Source: Spirochaetota bacterium (GTDB lineage: Bacteria; Spirochaetota; JAHITG01). Taken from it: DNA of 8,086 nt. Where the stretch lies: contig JAHITG010000055.1 in the NCBI GenBank assembly GCA_018817865.1, forward strand, positions 1 through 8,086, written 5' to 3'. A program made the position numbers and the translations under genes. Position 1 is the first letter of the stretch; every line of letters starts with the position of its first letter. The notes under the pieces are model-generated. The model was not told the origin of the DNA, searched no databases, and was given only the letters and a program-made list of their open reading frames with translations. Shown here piece by piece: positions 1-6,008 of the stretch.

Positions 1-1
1 C

Positions 2-253
2 CTCTATGTTGTGAAGGTAAAAAAAAGAGATAAACTCCTGGAATATTTAACATCAAATAATATCATGGCAGGCCTCCATTACCCTATCCCCCTGCACCTC
101 CAGAAAGCGTATAAATACCTTGGCTATAAAAAAGGGGACTTTCCTGTTGCGGAGAAGCTGTCAAATGAGATCCTCTCTCTACCCATGTACCCGGAACTGA
201 AAGAGGCCCAGATCAAAACTGTTGCAGGAAAGATCAGGGAATTCTATTCTTAA
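2..253 (+). CDS. DegT/DnrJ/EryC1/StrS family aminotransferase, 3' end only (5' partial)
   Basis: This is the last 83 or so codons of a PLP-dependent sugar (nucleotide-sugar) aminotransferase of the DegT/DnrJ/EryC1/StrS family. These enzymes aminate keto-sugars for O-antigen, capsule, glycan or antibiotic-sugar pathways. The frame is open to the left edge of the window, so the real start lies outside; the GTG at position 11 is internal. The visible piece is the typical family C-terminus: LYVVKV followed by RDKLLEYL, then GLHYPIPLHLQKAY, LGY, GDFPVAEKLSNEILSLPMYPEL, and a final QIKTVAGKIREF helix. The PLP lysine and the rest of the catalytic core are upstream and not visible. The gene ends in TAA at 251-253 and converges on mnmG with a gap of only 24 bp. 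The sugar substrate cannot be told from this fragment. The family call is firm. Confidence 0.93.
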   Translation, partial: LYVVKVKKRDKLLEYLTSNNIMAGLHYPIPLHLQKAYKYLGYKKGDFPVAEKLSNEILSLPMYPELKEAQIKTVAGKIREFYS

Positions 254-277
254 AAGAAGCTCAGAAACCCATAATCT

Positions 278-2194
278 CTATCTGCTTTTATCAGTAAAGT
301 CCTTTTTATTTTTACTTGATTTTTTAAGGTAGACCATGAGCAGGGTTATATCCGACGGCCTGATCCCGATAATACGATTGGCCTGTCCGAGGGATACAGG
401 CATGACTTCCTTGAACCTCTGTCTTGACTCAATAGAGAGTCCTTCTACCTTATCATAATTGAAATCATCCGGTATATAGGAATGCTCAATTTTTCCGAAT
501 TTTTTTATCTCATTGAGTTCCCTTTGAATATACCCTTCATACTTGATACTTGTATACAATGCAACTCTAATATCATATGGCCTCTTTCTAAGCTCTTCAT
601 CCAGAACCTCAAAGTCCTCGATCATGAACTCAGGACGCTTGATGATCTGGTATAATTTCTGTGACTGGGTCAGAGAGATCTTCTTTTTCTTTGCAAGTTT
701 TGACTGGTTAAAGGACCTGAACGGGATACTCTTGTTCTGATAAAAGAGGATCCTGTCATTGATCCATTTATATTTATCGATCATCTTTTTATAGGTCTTC
801 TCATCTACCAGTCCGAGTTGATGTCCGTATTTCATGAGCCTGAGATCCGCGTTATCACATCTCAGGAAGAGACGGTATTCCGCTCTTGATGTAAACAACC
901 GGTAGGGCTCGTCTATCCCCTTTGTAATGAGATCATCGATCATGACACCGATATAAGCTTCGCTGCGGGAGACATGGAACGGTTTTTTCTTTTTTATAGA
1001 AAGTACCGCATTGATCCCGGCGATGACCCCCTGGCCCGCAGCTTCTTCATATCCTGAGGTGCCGTTGATCTGCCCTGCCAGGAAGAGATTTTTTATCTTT
1101 TTAGTTTCAAGGCCCGGGGTTAACTGATGCGGAACGACAAAATCATACTCTATGGCATAAGCCGGCCTCAGGATCTGGACATTTTCAAGCCCTTTAATGG
1201 TCCTGTACATTTTATACTGCACTATTTCAGGCAGGGATGAGGACATCCCATTTACATAGATCTCTTCCGTGTTATATCCTTCCGGCTCAAGGAAAAGCTG
1301 ATGTTTTGTATGATGAGGGAATTTCACCACCTTATCTTCGATACTGGGACAGTAACGGGGCCCGATTCCCTTAATGATCTTCTTAGAACCATATAAGGGA
1401 GAATCGCCCAGGTTCCGCCGTATGATATTATGGGTCTTATCATTAGTATAAGTAATATAACAGCTCACCTGCTCCCTCTGGATACTCTCAGTGGAAAAGG
1501 AGAACGGGACCGGTACAGCATCCCCTTTCTGTTCCACAAGGGCGGAAAAATCAATACTTTTTCTGTTGACCCTGGCCGGGGTACCGGTCTTCAGCCTGCC
1601 GAGCTTCAGGCCATGCTCTTTTAACGAAGCGGATAATTTCTCCGAAGAAAATTCCTCTGCCCTTCCGGCTTTGTATTTAAAAAGGCCGATATGGATAAGC
1701 CCCCTCATAAAAGTTCCTGTTGTGATAATAACAGCTTTAGCCGTATATTTTATTCTGCGTCGTGTAATAACCCCTTTAATAACATTCTTCTCCAGGACGA
1801 TCTCATCAACGATATCCTGCTTTAAAAAAAGGTTCGGTTGAGATTCCAGTGTATGCTTCATCTCCTGCTGATACGCTTTTTTATCAGCCTGTGCCCTCGG
1901 AGCCTGTACGGCCGGACCCTTTTTTGTATTCAGGATCCTGAACTGGATCCCTGTCTTATCGATATTTTTCGCCATTTCCCCGCCTAACGCGTCGATCTCA
2001 CGCACAAGATGGCCTTTTGCAATACCTCCGATAGCGGGATTACATGACATCTGTGCTATATTATCCAGTCCTATCGTAATAAGCAGGGTCTTTACTCCCA
2101 TCCGGGAGGAAGCTAAGGCTGCCTCACAACCCGCATGACCGGCACCCACCACGATCACATCAAACTTCTCAGGGTAGTTTGTTAATTTTTTCAT
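278..2194 (-). CDS. mnmG: tRNA uridine-5-carboxymethylaminomethyl(34) synthesis enzyme MnmG (GidA)
   Basis: This is a FAD-dependent tRNA-modifying enzyme. With the GTPase MnmE it installs the (carboxymethyl)aminomethyl group at C5 of wobble uridine 34, using methylenetetrahydrofolate and NADH in the cytoplasm. The product is 638 aa, close to the usual long MnmG of about 620-630 aa. The Rossmann FAD motif GAGHAG is at residues 17-22, followed by CNPAIGG from C51. Signature 1, GPRYCPSIEDK, is at 278-288 with its conserved Cys at 282. Signature 2, AGQINGTSGYEEAAGQG, begins at 373. The C-terminal MnmE/tRNA-binding region keeps the usual LSIESRQRF and IIGIRPSDI motifs, then a short Lys/Asp-rich tail. 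The ATG start leaves a normal-length leader before the FAD fold. No Shine-Dalgarno is present, and a promoter ends 6 nt before the ATG, so the mRNA may be leaderless. It lies downstream of the sigma/anti-sigma pair on the same strand, with a 59-bp gap. mnmE is not in view. Confidence 0.98.
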   Translation of the reverse strand: MKKLTNYPEKFDVIVVGAGHAGCEAALASSRMGVKTLLITIGLDNIAQMSCNPAIGGIAKGHLVREIDALGGEMAKNIDKTGIQFRILNTKKGPAVQAPRAQADKKAYQQEMKHTLESQPNLFLKQDIVDEIVLEKNVIKGVITRRRIKYTAKAVIITTGTFMRGLIHIGLFKYKAGRAEEFSSEKLSASLKEHGLKLGRLKTGTPARVNRKSIDFSALVEQKGDAVPVPFSFSTESIQREQVSCYITYTNDKTHNIIRRNLGDSPLYGSKKIIKGIGPRYCPSIEDKVVKFPHHTKHQLFLEPEGYNTEEIYVNGMSSSLPEIVQYKMYRTIKGLENVQILRPAYAIEYDFVVPHQLTPGLETKKIKNLFLAGQINGTSGYEEAAGQGVIAGINAVLSIKKKKPFHVSRSEAYIGVMIDDLITKGIDEPYRLFTSRAEYRLFLRCDNADLRLMKYGHQLGLVDEKTYKKMIDKYKWINDRILFYQNKSIPFRSFNQSKLAKKKKISLTQSQKLYQIIKRPEFMIEDFEVLDEELRKRPYDIRVALYTSIKYEGYIQRELNEIKKFGKIEHSYIPDDFNYDKVEGLSIESRQRFKEVMPVSLGQANRIIGIRPSDITLLMVYLKKSSKNKKDFTDKSR

Positions 2195-2200
2195 AAAATG

Positions 2201-2228
2201 AATTTAGGCGATAATTTTAGAATGTCAA
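2201..2228 (-). promoter_or_regulatory. predicted sigma-70 promoter of mnmG (leaderless arrangement)
   Basis: Read on the minus strand, a perfect -35 box TTGACA (plus-strand 2223-2228) is followed by a 16-bp spacer and TAAATT (2201-2206), a 4/6 match to the -10 consensus. Transcription starts about 7 nt after the last -10 base, which falls at about 2194, the A of the mnmG ATG. Nothing resembling a Shine-Dalgarno precedes the ATG. The prediction is from sequence only. The -10 match is imperfect, and a more distal promoter with read-through from the anti-sigma gene is also possible. Confidence 0.5.
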
Positions 2229-2253
2229 GCCGTTTGGAAGGAGCTTAATGAAG

Positions 2254-3261
2254 TTATTTAATATATTCAATTCTATCAATATCAATGTTATTCAATTTGA
2301 TCTCACCGGCATCCGTATCAATGATGATCTCATCTCCATCCTGCGTGATAATATTGCCTGTAAAGACAGAACCGGTCTTTAAATATACTCTTTCCTTATA
2401 CTTTCCAGCCGGAGCGGCCCCTTCTTTAAAGGGATCTTCTATCATCTCTGACCTGATGATCAGGGGGAGATCCCTGTTGCTGACAATCACTTTCTCACCC
2501 GCTAAAGCTACAACACTTTTTTCAGGCTTGAATTTATTTTGTACTACTATACTTCCTTTGACCATCTCAATTTTAGTGCTGTTCTCTTCTTTATTTACCG
2601 AGACCCTGAATTTTGTCCCGGTAATTCTGATCAGGGAATTCAATGTCTCGATCTTCATCTCTTCCTTCCTTCTGTTCACACTGAAATAAACCGATCCTGA
2701 ATTCATGTTAATATACGTATCTACATCTCTGGACTTTGATATAAAAAAGTCCGTTTTCTCATACAAATGGATCTTATAACTTCCTTTAAGTTCGATATCC
2801 GCACTTGAACCTTCCGGAACAGTAATACCGGCTTCTTTTTTTAAGTGCATGCGTCCCCGGACTTCCTGATCATTTATTATCACATGACGGGTCAGAACAA
2901 TGGACCCGGCTGAATTATTCATGTTCATCTGACGAAATATCAATATTCCCATGATAAAAACAAAAACAGATGCCAGCCCCAACTTTAAGATCAACGGTTT
3001 ATAACTTTTGAACACAAAACCCGGCTGTTTCTCCCTGAGGATCTCTCCGGCCCTGCTCAAGATCTTTTTATCAAGATAGGACTCTACTTTTACCTCTTTA
3101 TCTCCGGCATTAAAAAGCTCCGTTCTATTCCTGATAAGGTCTAATTCCTTCCGGCATGTTTTACATTCCAGTAAATGGTTCTCTACCTTTCCGGTTTGAG
3201 ACGCATTTAAAAGCCCATAATGATAAAAATATAATTTTTCTCTGATATTCTTACATTTCAC
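2254..3261 (-). CDS. membrane anti-sigma factor: zinc-finger N-terminus, one TM helix, FecR domain, C-terminal beta extension
   Basis: This is a likely anti-sigma factor or regulator for the ECF sigma factor encoded immediately upstream (25-bp gap). Residues 1-45 form a putative zinc-finger anti-sigma domain with H29-x3-C33-x2-C36; C3 may be a further ligand. This part would hold the sigma factor in the cytoplasm. One hydrophobic helix spans about 89-109. The exported part carries a FecR domain (about 130-261), with the conserved block MNSGSVYFSVN at 186-196, RITGTKFRVSV at 212-222 and EMVKGSIVV at 232-240. Residues about 289-335 form a separate short beta-rich unit, LKTGSVFTGNI followed by alternating hydrophobic strands ending IEYIK, a pattern seen at the ends of various envelope proteins. 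The start is GTG at 3261, supported by AAGGTG five nt upstream, the clearest ribosome-binding site in the window. No TonB receptor gene is adjacent, so the inducing signal is unknown. Confidence 0.87.
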   Translation of the reverse strand: MKCKNIREKLYFYHYGLLNASQTGKVENHLLECKTCRKELDLIRNRTELFNAGDKEVKVESYLDKKILSRAGEILREKQPGFVFKSYKPLILKLGLASVFVFIMGILIFRQMNMNNSAGSIVLTRHVIINDQEVRGRMHLKKEAGITVPEGSSADIELKGSYKIHLYEKTDFFISKSRDVDTYINMNSGSVYFSVNRRKEEMKIETLNSLIRITGTKFRVSVNKEENSTKIEMVKGSIVVQNKFKPEKSVVALAGEKVIVSNRDLPLIIRSEMIEDPFKEGAAPAGKYKERVYLKTGSVFTGNIITQDGDEIIIDTDAGEIKLNNIDIDRIEYIK

Positions 3262-3286
3262 TTTTTCACCTTTTTATTTTACTTTA

Positions 3287-3838
3287 TCAACCTGCGGCAA
3301 AATTCATTCGTGTCAATTCCGCCTTTACCTTAACCACAGCGGATTTCATCCTCCGCCTGACCGTCCTCTTTGAGAGGTTAAGAGCACCGGCGATCTCTTC
3401 GTAATTCATCCTTTCATACTGCTTCAGGATAAAGATCTCCTTTTCATCCGGCAGGAATGAACCCAGGATACCGTCGATCATCTTTTTTACTTCACCGGTA
3501 GAAGTCTCTTCTTCAACAGGATCATGCTTTTCTTCAAAATTCTCAATATTCTCCGTATACACCACTTTCTCCCGTTTTACTTTTTTATACCAGTCACGGC
3601 AGGTATTGGCTACGATCTGGAATCCCCAGGACTTGAATTTAGAGGGATCTTTCAGTGTATGGAACTTATCCGCGATCTTGATAAAGGACTCCTGCAGAAG
3701 GTCTTCTGCGGTATCATAGTTATTCGTAAACTTTAAAATATAATTAAAGTACATATTCTTGTACTTATGATAGAAATCCTCAAAAATGCGAAAAGAGTCA
3801 GTACCGGTATTAGATTTTACTTCGATCTTTTTTTCCAT
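3287..3838 (-). CDS. ECF-type RNA polymerase sigma-70 family sigma factor
   Basis: This is an alternative sigma factor that directs RNA polymerase to a small regulon and is probably held inactive by the anti-sigma/FecR protein encoded next. From the ATG the protein is 183 aa, the normal ECF size, with only regions 2 and 4. Region 2 covers about 18-86, with YDTAEDLLQESFIKIADKF (core-binding and -10 contact) and FKSWGFQIVANTCRDWYKK. An acidic linker follows (about 92-116), then region 4 (about 118-174) with the helix-turn-helix MNYEEIAGALNLSKRTVRRR for -35 recognition. Start choice is open. ATG at 3838 is the standard codon. TTG at 3844 adds two residues and sits 12 nt from an AAGGA (3857-3861), which is a better spacing than for the ATG. 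A housekeeping-type promoter lies at 3883-3910, so basal expression probably does not depend on the sigma factor itself. The ECF subgroup is not identified. Confidence 0.93.
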   Translation of the reverse strand: MEKKIEVKSNTGTDSFRIFEDFYHKYKNMYFNYILKFTNNYDTAEDLLQESFIKIADKFHTLKDPSKFKSWGFQIVANTCRDWYKKVKREKVVYTENIENFEEKHDPVEEETSTGEVKKMIDGILGSFLPDEKEIFILKQYERMNYEEIAGALNLSKRTVRRRMKSAVVKVKAELTRMNFAAG

Positions 3839-3882
3839 TCTCAATATTATCGGCTATCCTTAGAAAATCAAATATTCATTAC

Positions 3883-3910
3883 AGTATACTATTTTCAGAT
3901 CGAATTTCAA
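3883..3910 (-). promoter_or_regulatory. predicted sigma-70-like promoter of the sigma/anti-sigma operon
   Basis: On the minus strand, TTGAAA (plus-strand 3905-3910, 5/6 to consensus) and TATACT (3883-3888, 5/6) are separated by 16 bp. The predicted start of transcription is near 3876, giving a leader of about 38 nt before the ATG at 3838, with the AAGGA at 3857-3861 inside it. The -10 sits in a small palindrome, AGTATACT, at 3883-3890. No second, ECF-type autoregulatory promoter could be picked out by eye. Confidence 0.5.
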
Positions 3911-4107
3911 TCATTTTAATATTTTTAAATGTAAAAGATCGCAATGCTCCGCCCTCCCTAAAGAAGGCACCCGGGAAAAGACGGAAATCTCATAGAAATC
4001 CGCTGTTCTCCCTGATTATTAAGACGACGATCTCCAAAAAAGCGGCCAAATTTTTTGTAAAAAAACCGTATAAAGTAAATTTTATTAAACCCGAAAATAT
4101 TGTTAAG
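3911..4107. other. divergent intergenic region without a recognised gene
   Basis: This stretch lies between the sigma-gene promoter (reading left) and the J-domain-like gene (reading right). Its left end is AT-rich. About 3937-4035 is noticeably GC-richer, and 4036-4065 is a run of A and T tracts (A6, then GCGGCC, then T6, then A7). The plus-strand frame that continues into the gene at 4108 is open from 3814 but has no ATG, GTG or TTG before 4108, so I do not extend the gene. No tRNA, known riboswitch or convincing terminator is visible. A promoter for the rightward genes must lie here or at its right end, but I could not assign one with confidence; a lone TATAAA at 4069-4074 lacks a good -35. 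Confidence 0.45.
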
Positions 4108-4383
4108 ATGTTCATAGATTATTATAAATTACTAAATGTAAGCTATACCGCTTCAAATGATGAGATCAGCAGGGCTTTTACGGAAAAAAGTTCCACTAAT
4201 CAAAAATCCGACAATTTAACCGATAATCTTATTTATGATGAAATAAATAAAGCGTATACTATCCTGATAAATCCAAAGCAGCGGTTTAAATATAACCTTC
4301 AGCTGATCAAAAAATATCAGAAAAAGAAATCCAATAAATTCAGGACCATTCTTCAAAAATTATTCAGATATGACAGTAATTGA
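4108..4383 (+). CDS. small J-domain-like protein lacking the HPD motif
   Basis: This is a 91-aa protein whose first 70 residues resemble a DnaJ J domain. DYYKLLNVSYTAS at 4-16 matches helix I, NDEISRAFTEKS helix II, and YDEINKAYTILINPKQRFKYN (about 44-64) helices III and IV. The HPD tripeptide between helices II and III, needed to stimulate DnaK ATPase in true J proteins, is absent; the corresponding stretch is STNQKSDNLTDN. It is therefore better called a degenerate J-like protein, perhaps a scaffold or binding module, than a co-chaperone. The C-terminus is strongly basic (KKYQKKKSNK). The ATG puts the J-like helix exactly at the N-terminus, which supports this start although no Shine-Dalgarno is seen. 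Its last 14 bp overlap the next gene in another frame, which suggests coupled translation. No client or partner can be named. Confidence 0.72.
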   Translation: MFIDYYKLLNVSYTASNDEISRAFTEKSSTNQKSDNLTDNLIYDEINKAYTILINPKQRFKYNLQLIKKYQKKKSNKFRTILQKLFRYDSN

Positions 4384-4786
4384 AAAGATCAACTTAAAGA
4401 CTGAAGGCCTGACAGACATTATAGATATTACCAGCCGGATAGAGGCCATCCTAAAAACAAACAAGATAAAGGACGGGATCGTAAATATCCATTGTGCAGG
4501 TTCAACCGGAGGCATCTCTTCCATAGAATATGAACCCGGATTAAAAAAAGATATAAAAGATTTCCTGGAAAAGCTCTTCCCTTACAAGGATAATTATGCG
4601 CATCATAATACATGGAATGACGATAATGGGGCAGCGCATGTCCGGTCATTCTTTATAAAGACATCCCTTACCGTCCCTTTCCAGGATAAAGAGCTTATCC
4701 TGGGGACATGGCAGCAGATCGTCTTTGTGGATTTTGATACACGGCCCCGGTCACGCACCCTCTTCATCACCCTGATCGGCGATTAG
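4370..4786 (+). CDS. YjbQ family protein (UPF0047), reported secondary thiamine-phosphate synthase activity
   Basis: This is a small soluble protein of the widespread YjbQ/UPF0047 family (138 aa, normal length). E. coli YjbQ has been reported to have weak thiamine-phosphate synthase activity, but the physiological role of the family is unsettled. Family hallmarks are visible: HCAGSTGGISSIEYEPGLKKD (41-61) in the position of the usual HTSA...NE..DP segment, then YAHHN near 77-80, NGAAH with H90, SLTVPF at 99-104, LGTWQQIVFVDFD at 111-123, and RPRSR at 125-129. The GST...IEYEPG form belongs to a variant branch and not to the E. coli-like one. The conserved histidines likely sit in the trimer active site and bind metal. 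The ATG lies within the end of the J-like gene, with the sequence ATGACAGTAATTGA joining start and stop, and has no separate ribosome-binding site, so translation probably depends on the upstream gene. No thiamine genes are nearby. Confidence 0.9.
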   Translation: MTVIEKINLKTEGLTDIIDITSRIEAILKTNKIKDGIVNIHCAGSTGGISSIEYEPGLKKDIKDFLEKLFPYKDNYAHHNTWNDDNGAAHVRSFFIKTSLTVPFQDKELILGTWQQIVFVDFDTRPRSRTLFITLIGD

Positions 4787-4805
4787 ATCTTCAGCTAAAA
4801 ACTTC

Positions 4806-4833
4806 TTGACAAACCATTTATTCCGCATATTTT
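4806..4833 (+). promoter_or_regulatory. predicted sigma-70 promoter of the propeller-M23-purS-purL operon
   Basis: A perfect TTGACA (4806-4811), a 16-bp spacer and TATTTT (4828-4833, 4/6 to TATAAT) lie in the 60-bp gap after the yjbQ-family gene. The predicted transcription start is about 4840, only about 7 nt before the ATG at 4847, and there is no Shine-Dalgarno in between. The layout repeats that of the mnmG promoter on the other strand, with the same -35 and the same spacer length. Confidence 0.55.
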
Positions 4834-4846
4834 AAGAACGCAAAAC

Positions 4847-6007
4847 ATGGAAAATCTTAAAAAATCACTGAAAAAATTGCTGAAAAATTTAAAACCTGAA
4901 TTCCGCTTTCAGCTGAAATATGAGACATTCGGATTTCTTTTTCTTATGCTCTTATTCCCTGTATATAAATTTATAATTGTGAATCCGCACTTGATCTGGA
5001 AGATAGACAAAGGAGATATATCAAAGACGGTTTATGACCGATTTTATAAAGAAAAGATCGGTGAGCTGAAAAAGAAGTATTTCATGCATGATCATGACCT
5101 CCATTTTTATTCCAATGACAGTACAATAGAATCCGTATATAAGATCAGCCCGGACATGATCGTAAGCGACGGAAAAGGTGATCCGGGACTGGCTGTATAC
5201 AACCAGAATGGTGATAAGATCTCCTTCTTTCACAGAAAAAACGGCATCTCCTGGACAAAAAAGACATATTCGTATCCTTTTACAACATACAACAGGAATA
5301 TTATATTTCTTATTACCGGAGAGAACGGCGGTTATGCCACCGTGGATATGCAGGGAGAAGATATCAGCGAACATGTCTCCAGCGGGATGTTTTTAACTTC
5401 ATTTGATATATCTTCTCACACTAATCAGATCATCATAGGATACTCAAACGGATATATAAAACTTTTTGATAAAAAATTAAAGGAAAAATGGTTTAAAAAA
5501 TTTTTGGAATCAAAATATCAGCTGGTCAAGACTGTTTCTGCTTCATCCCGGGGTAATTATTTCGCCTGCCTCTCCGGCCTGGACCCGGAATATATCACGA
5601 TCATGGACCGGCATGGGGCTACTGTAAATCAATTTTTAACATCAGAGGGAAGAAGGCGGCCGATCGCACTACAATTCTCAATGGATGAAAAATATCTTCT
5701 GGAAGAGAGTGAAAAAGGGATCAGGCTCTATTCAATAAACAGGAAGAAGATGGTACTTTCCAAAAAACTATTTAATTCTCATAATAAACGCAGGATGATC
5801 TCAATGGACCTCTCCTGTGATGGAGAATATATTATTGTGGCCTATAAGATAAATGATACGATATCAGCAGTAGAACTCTTAGACAGGAAGGGAACACTGT
5901 ATTTCCGTCTTTTTTTCGAGAATGAAAAACCATTCGTTCGATTTTCATTCAATAAATATAATTTTCAAATAGAGACTAAAAATAAAATTTATCTGTATAC
6001 AATATAA
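4847..6007 (+). CDS. membrane-anchored beta-propeller-like (WD40/YncE-like) protein of unknown function
   Basis: I do not recognise a named family. The 386-aa product has a Lys-rich N-terminus (1-26), one strongly hydrophobic segment at about 27-46 (FGFLFLMLLFPVYKFIIV), and then a long beta-rich region with no further membrane segment. By the positive-inside rule the large part would face the periplasm. From about 102 onward, units of roughly 40-50 residues repeat a loose pattern: a hydrophobic strand, then a G/N/D turn, then a strand ending in L(Y/F)D or similar. Examples are GLAVYNQNGDKISFF, GYIKLFDKKLKEKWF, YITIMDRHGATVNQF, GIRLYSINRKKMVLS and AVELLDRKGTLYFRL. This resembles WD40-like, YncE or PQQ-type propeller blades, with about six or seven units. 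The stop codon is one base before the start of the M23 peptidase gene, so the two are probably co-translated and may work together on the cell wall. The function remains unknown; a structural or sensing partner role is inference. Confidence 0.78.
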   Translation: MENLKKSLKKLLKNLKPEFRFQLKYETFGFLFLMLLFPVYKFIIVNPHLIWKIDKGDISKTVYDRFYKEKIGELKKKYFMHDHDLHFYSNDSTIESVYKISPDMIVSDGKGDPGLAVYNQNGDKISFFHRKNGISWTKKTYSYPFTTYNRNIIFLITGENGGYATVDMQGEDISEHVSSGMFLTSFDISSHTNQIIIGYSNGYIKLFDKKLKEKWFKKFLESKYQLVKTVSASSRGNYFACLSGLDPEYITIMDRHGATVNQFLTSEGRRRPIALQFSMDEKYLLEESEKGIRLYSINRKKMVLSKKLFNSHNKRRMISMDLSCDGEYIIVAYKINDTISAVELLDRKGTLYFRLFFENEKPFVRFSFNKYNFQIETKNKIYLYTI

Positions 6008-6008
6008 T

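Noticed and set aside
11..13. GTG at 11 as a true gene start for an 80-aa protein
   Set aside because: The frame is open to the window edge and the residues before it (LYV) match the family, so it is internal to a longer aminotransferase.
252..289. Possible bidirectional terminator between the aminotransferase and mnmG ends
   Set aside because: AAAAG/CTTTT and CAGA/TCTG can pair, but a 5-nt bulge and 15-nt loop make it weak, and no proper U-run follows a GC-rich stem.
1430..1841. Two plus-strand open frames (64 and 116 codons) within mnmG
   Set aside because: They lie antisense to a fully conserved MnmG coding region, have no recognisable protein features, and no ribosome-binding site.
2285..2689. 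Plus-strand open frame of 134 codons opposite the FecR gene
   Set aside because: It is antisense to the FecR domain and rich in residues expected from reversed coding sequence; no family resemblance.
3936..4033. AGATCG and CGATCT as a long-range stem of a small RNA
   Set aside because: Only six base pairs, with no extension inward or outward; within chance expectation.
5021..5396. Open frames on both strands inside the propeller-like gene
   Set aside because: Shadows of the 386-codon gene, which has a promoter, an N-terminal membrane segment and tight linkage to the next gene.
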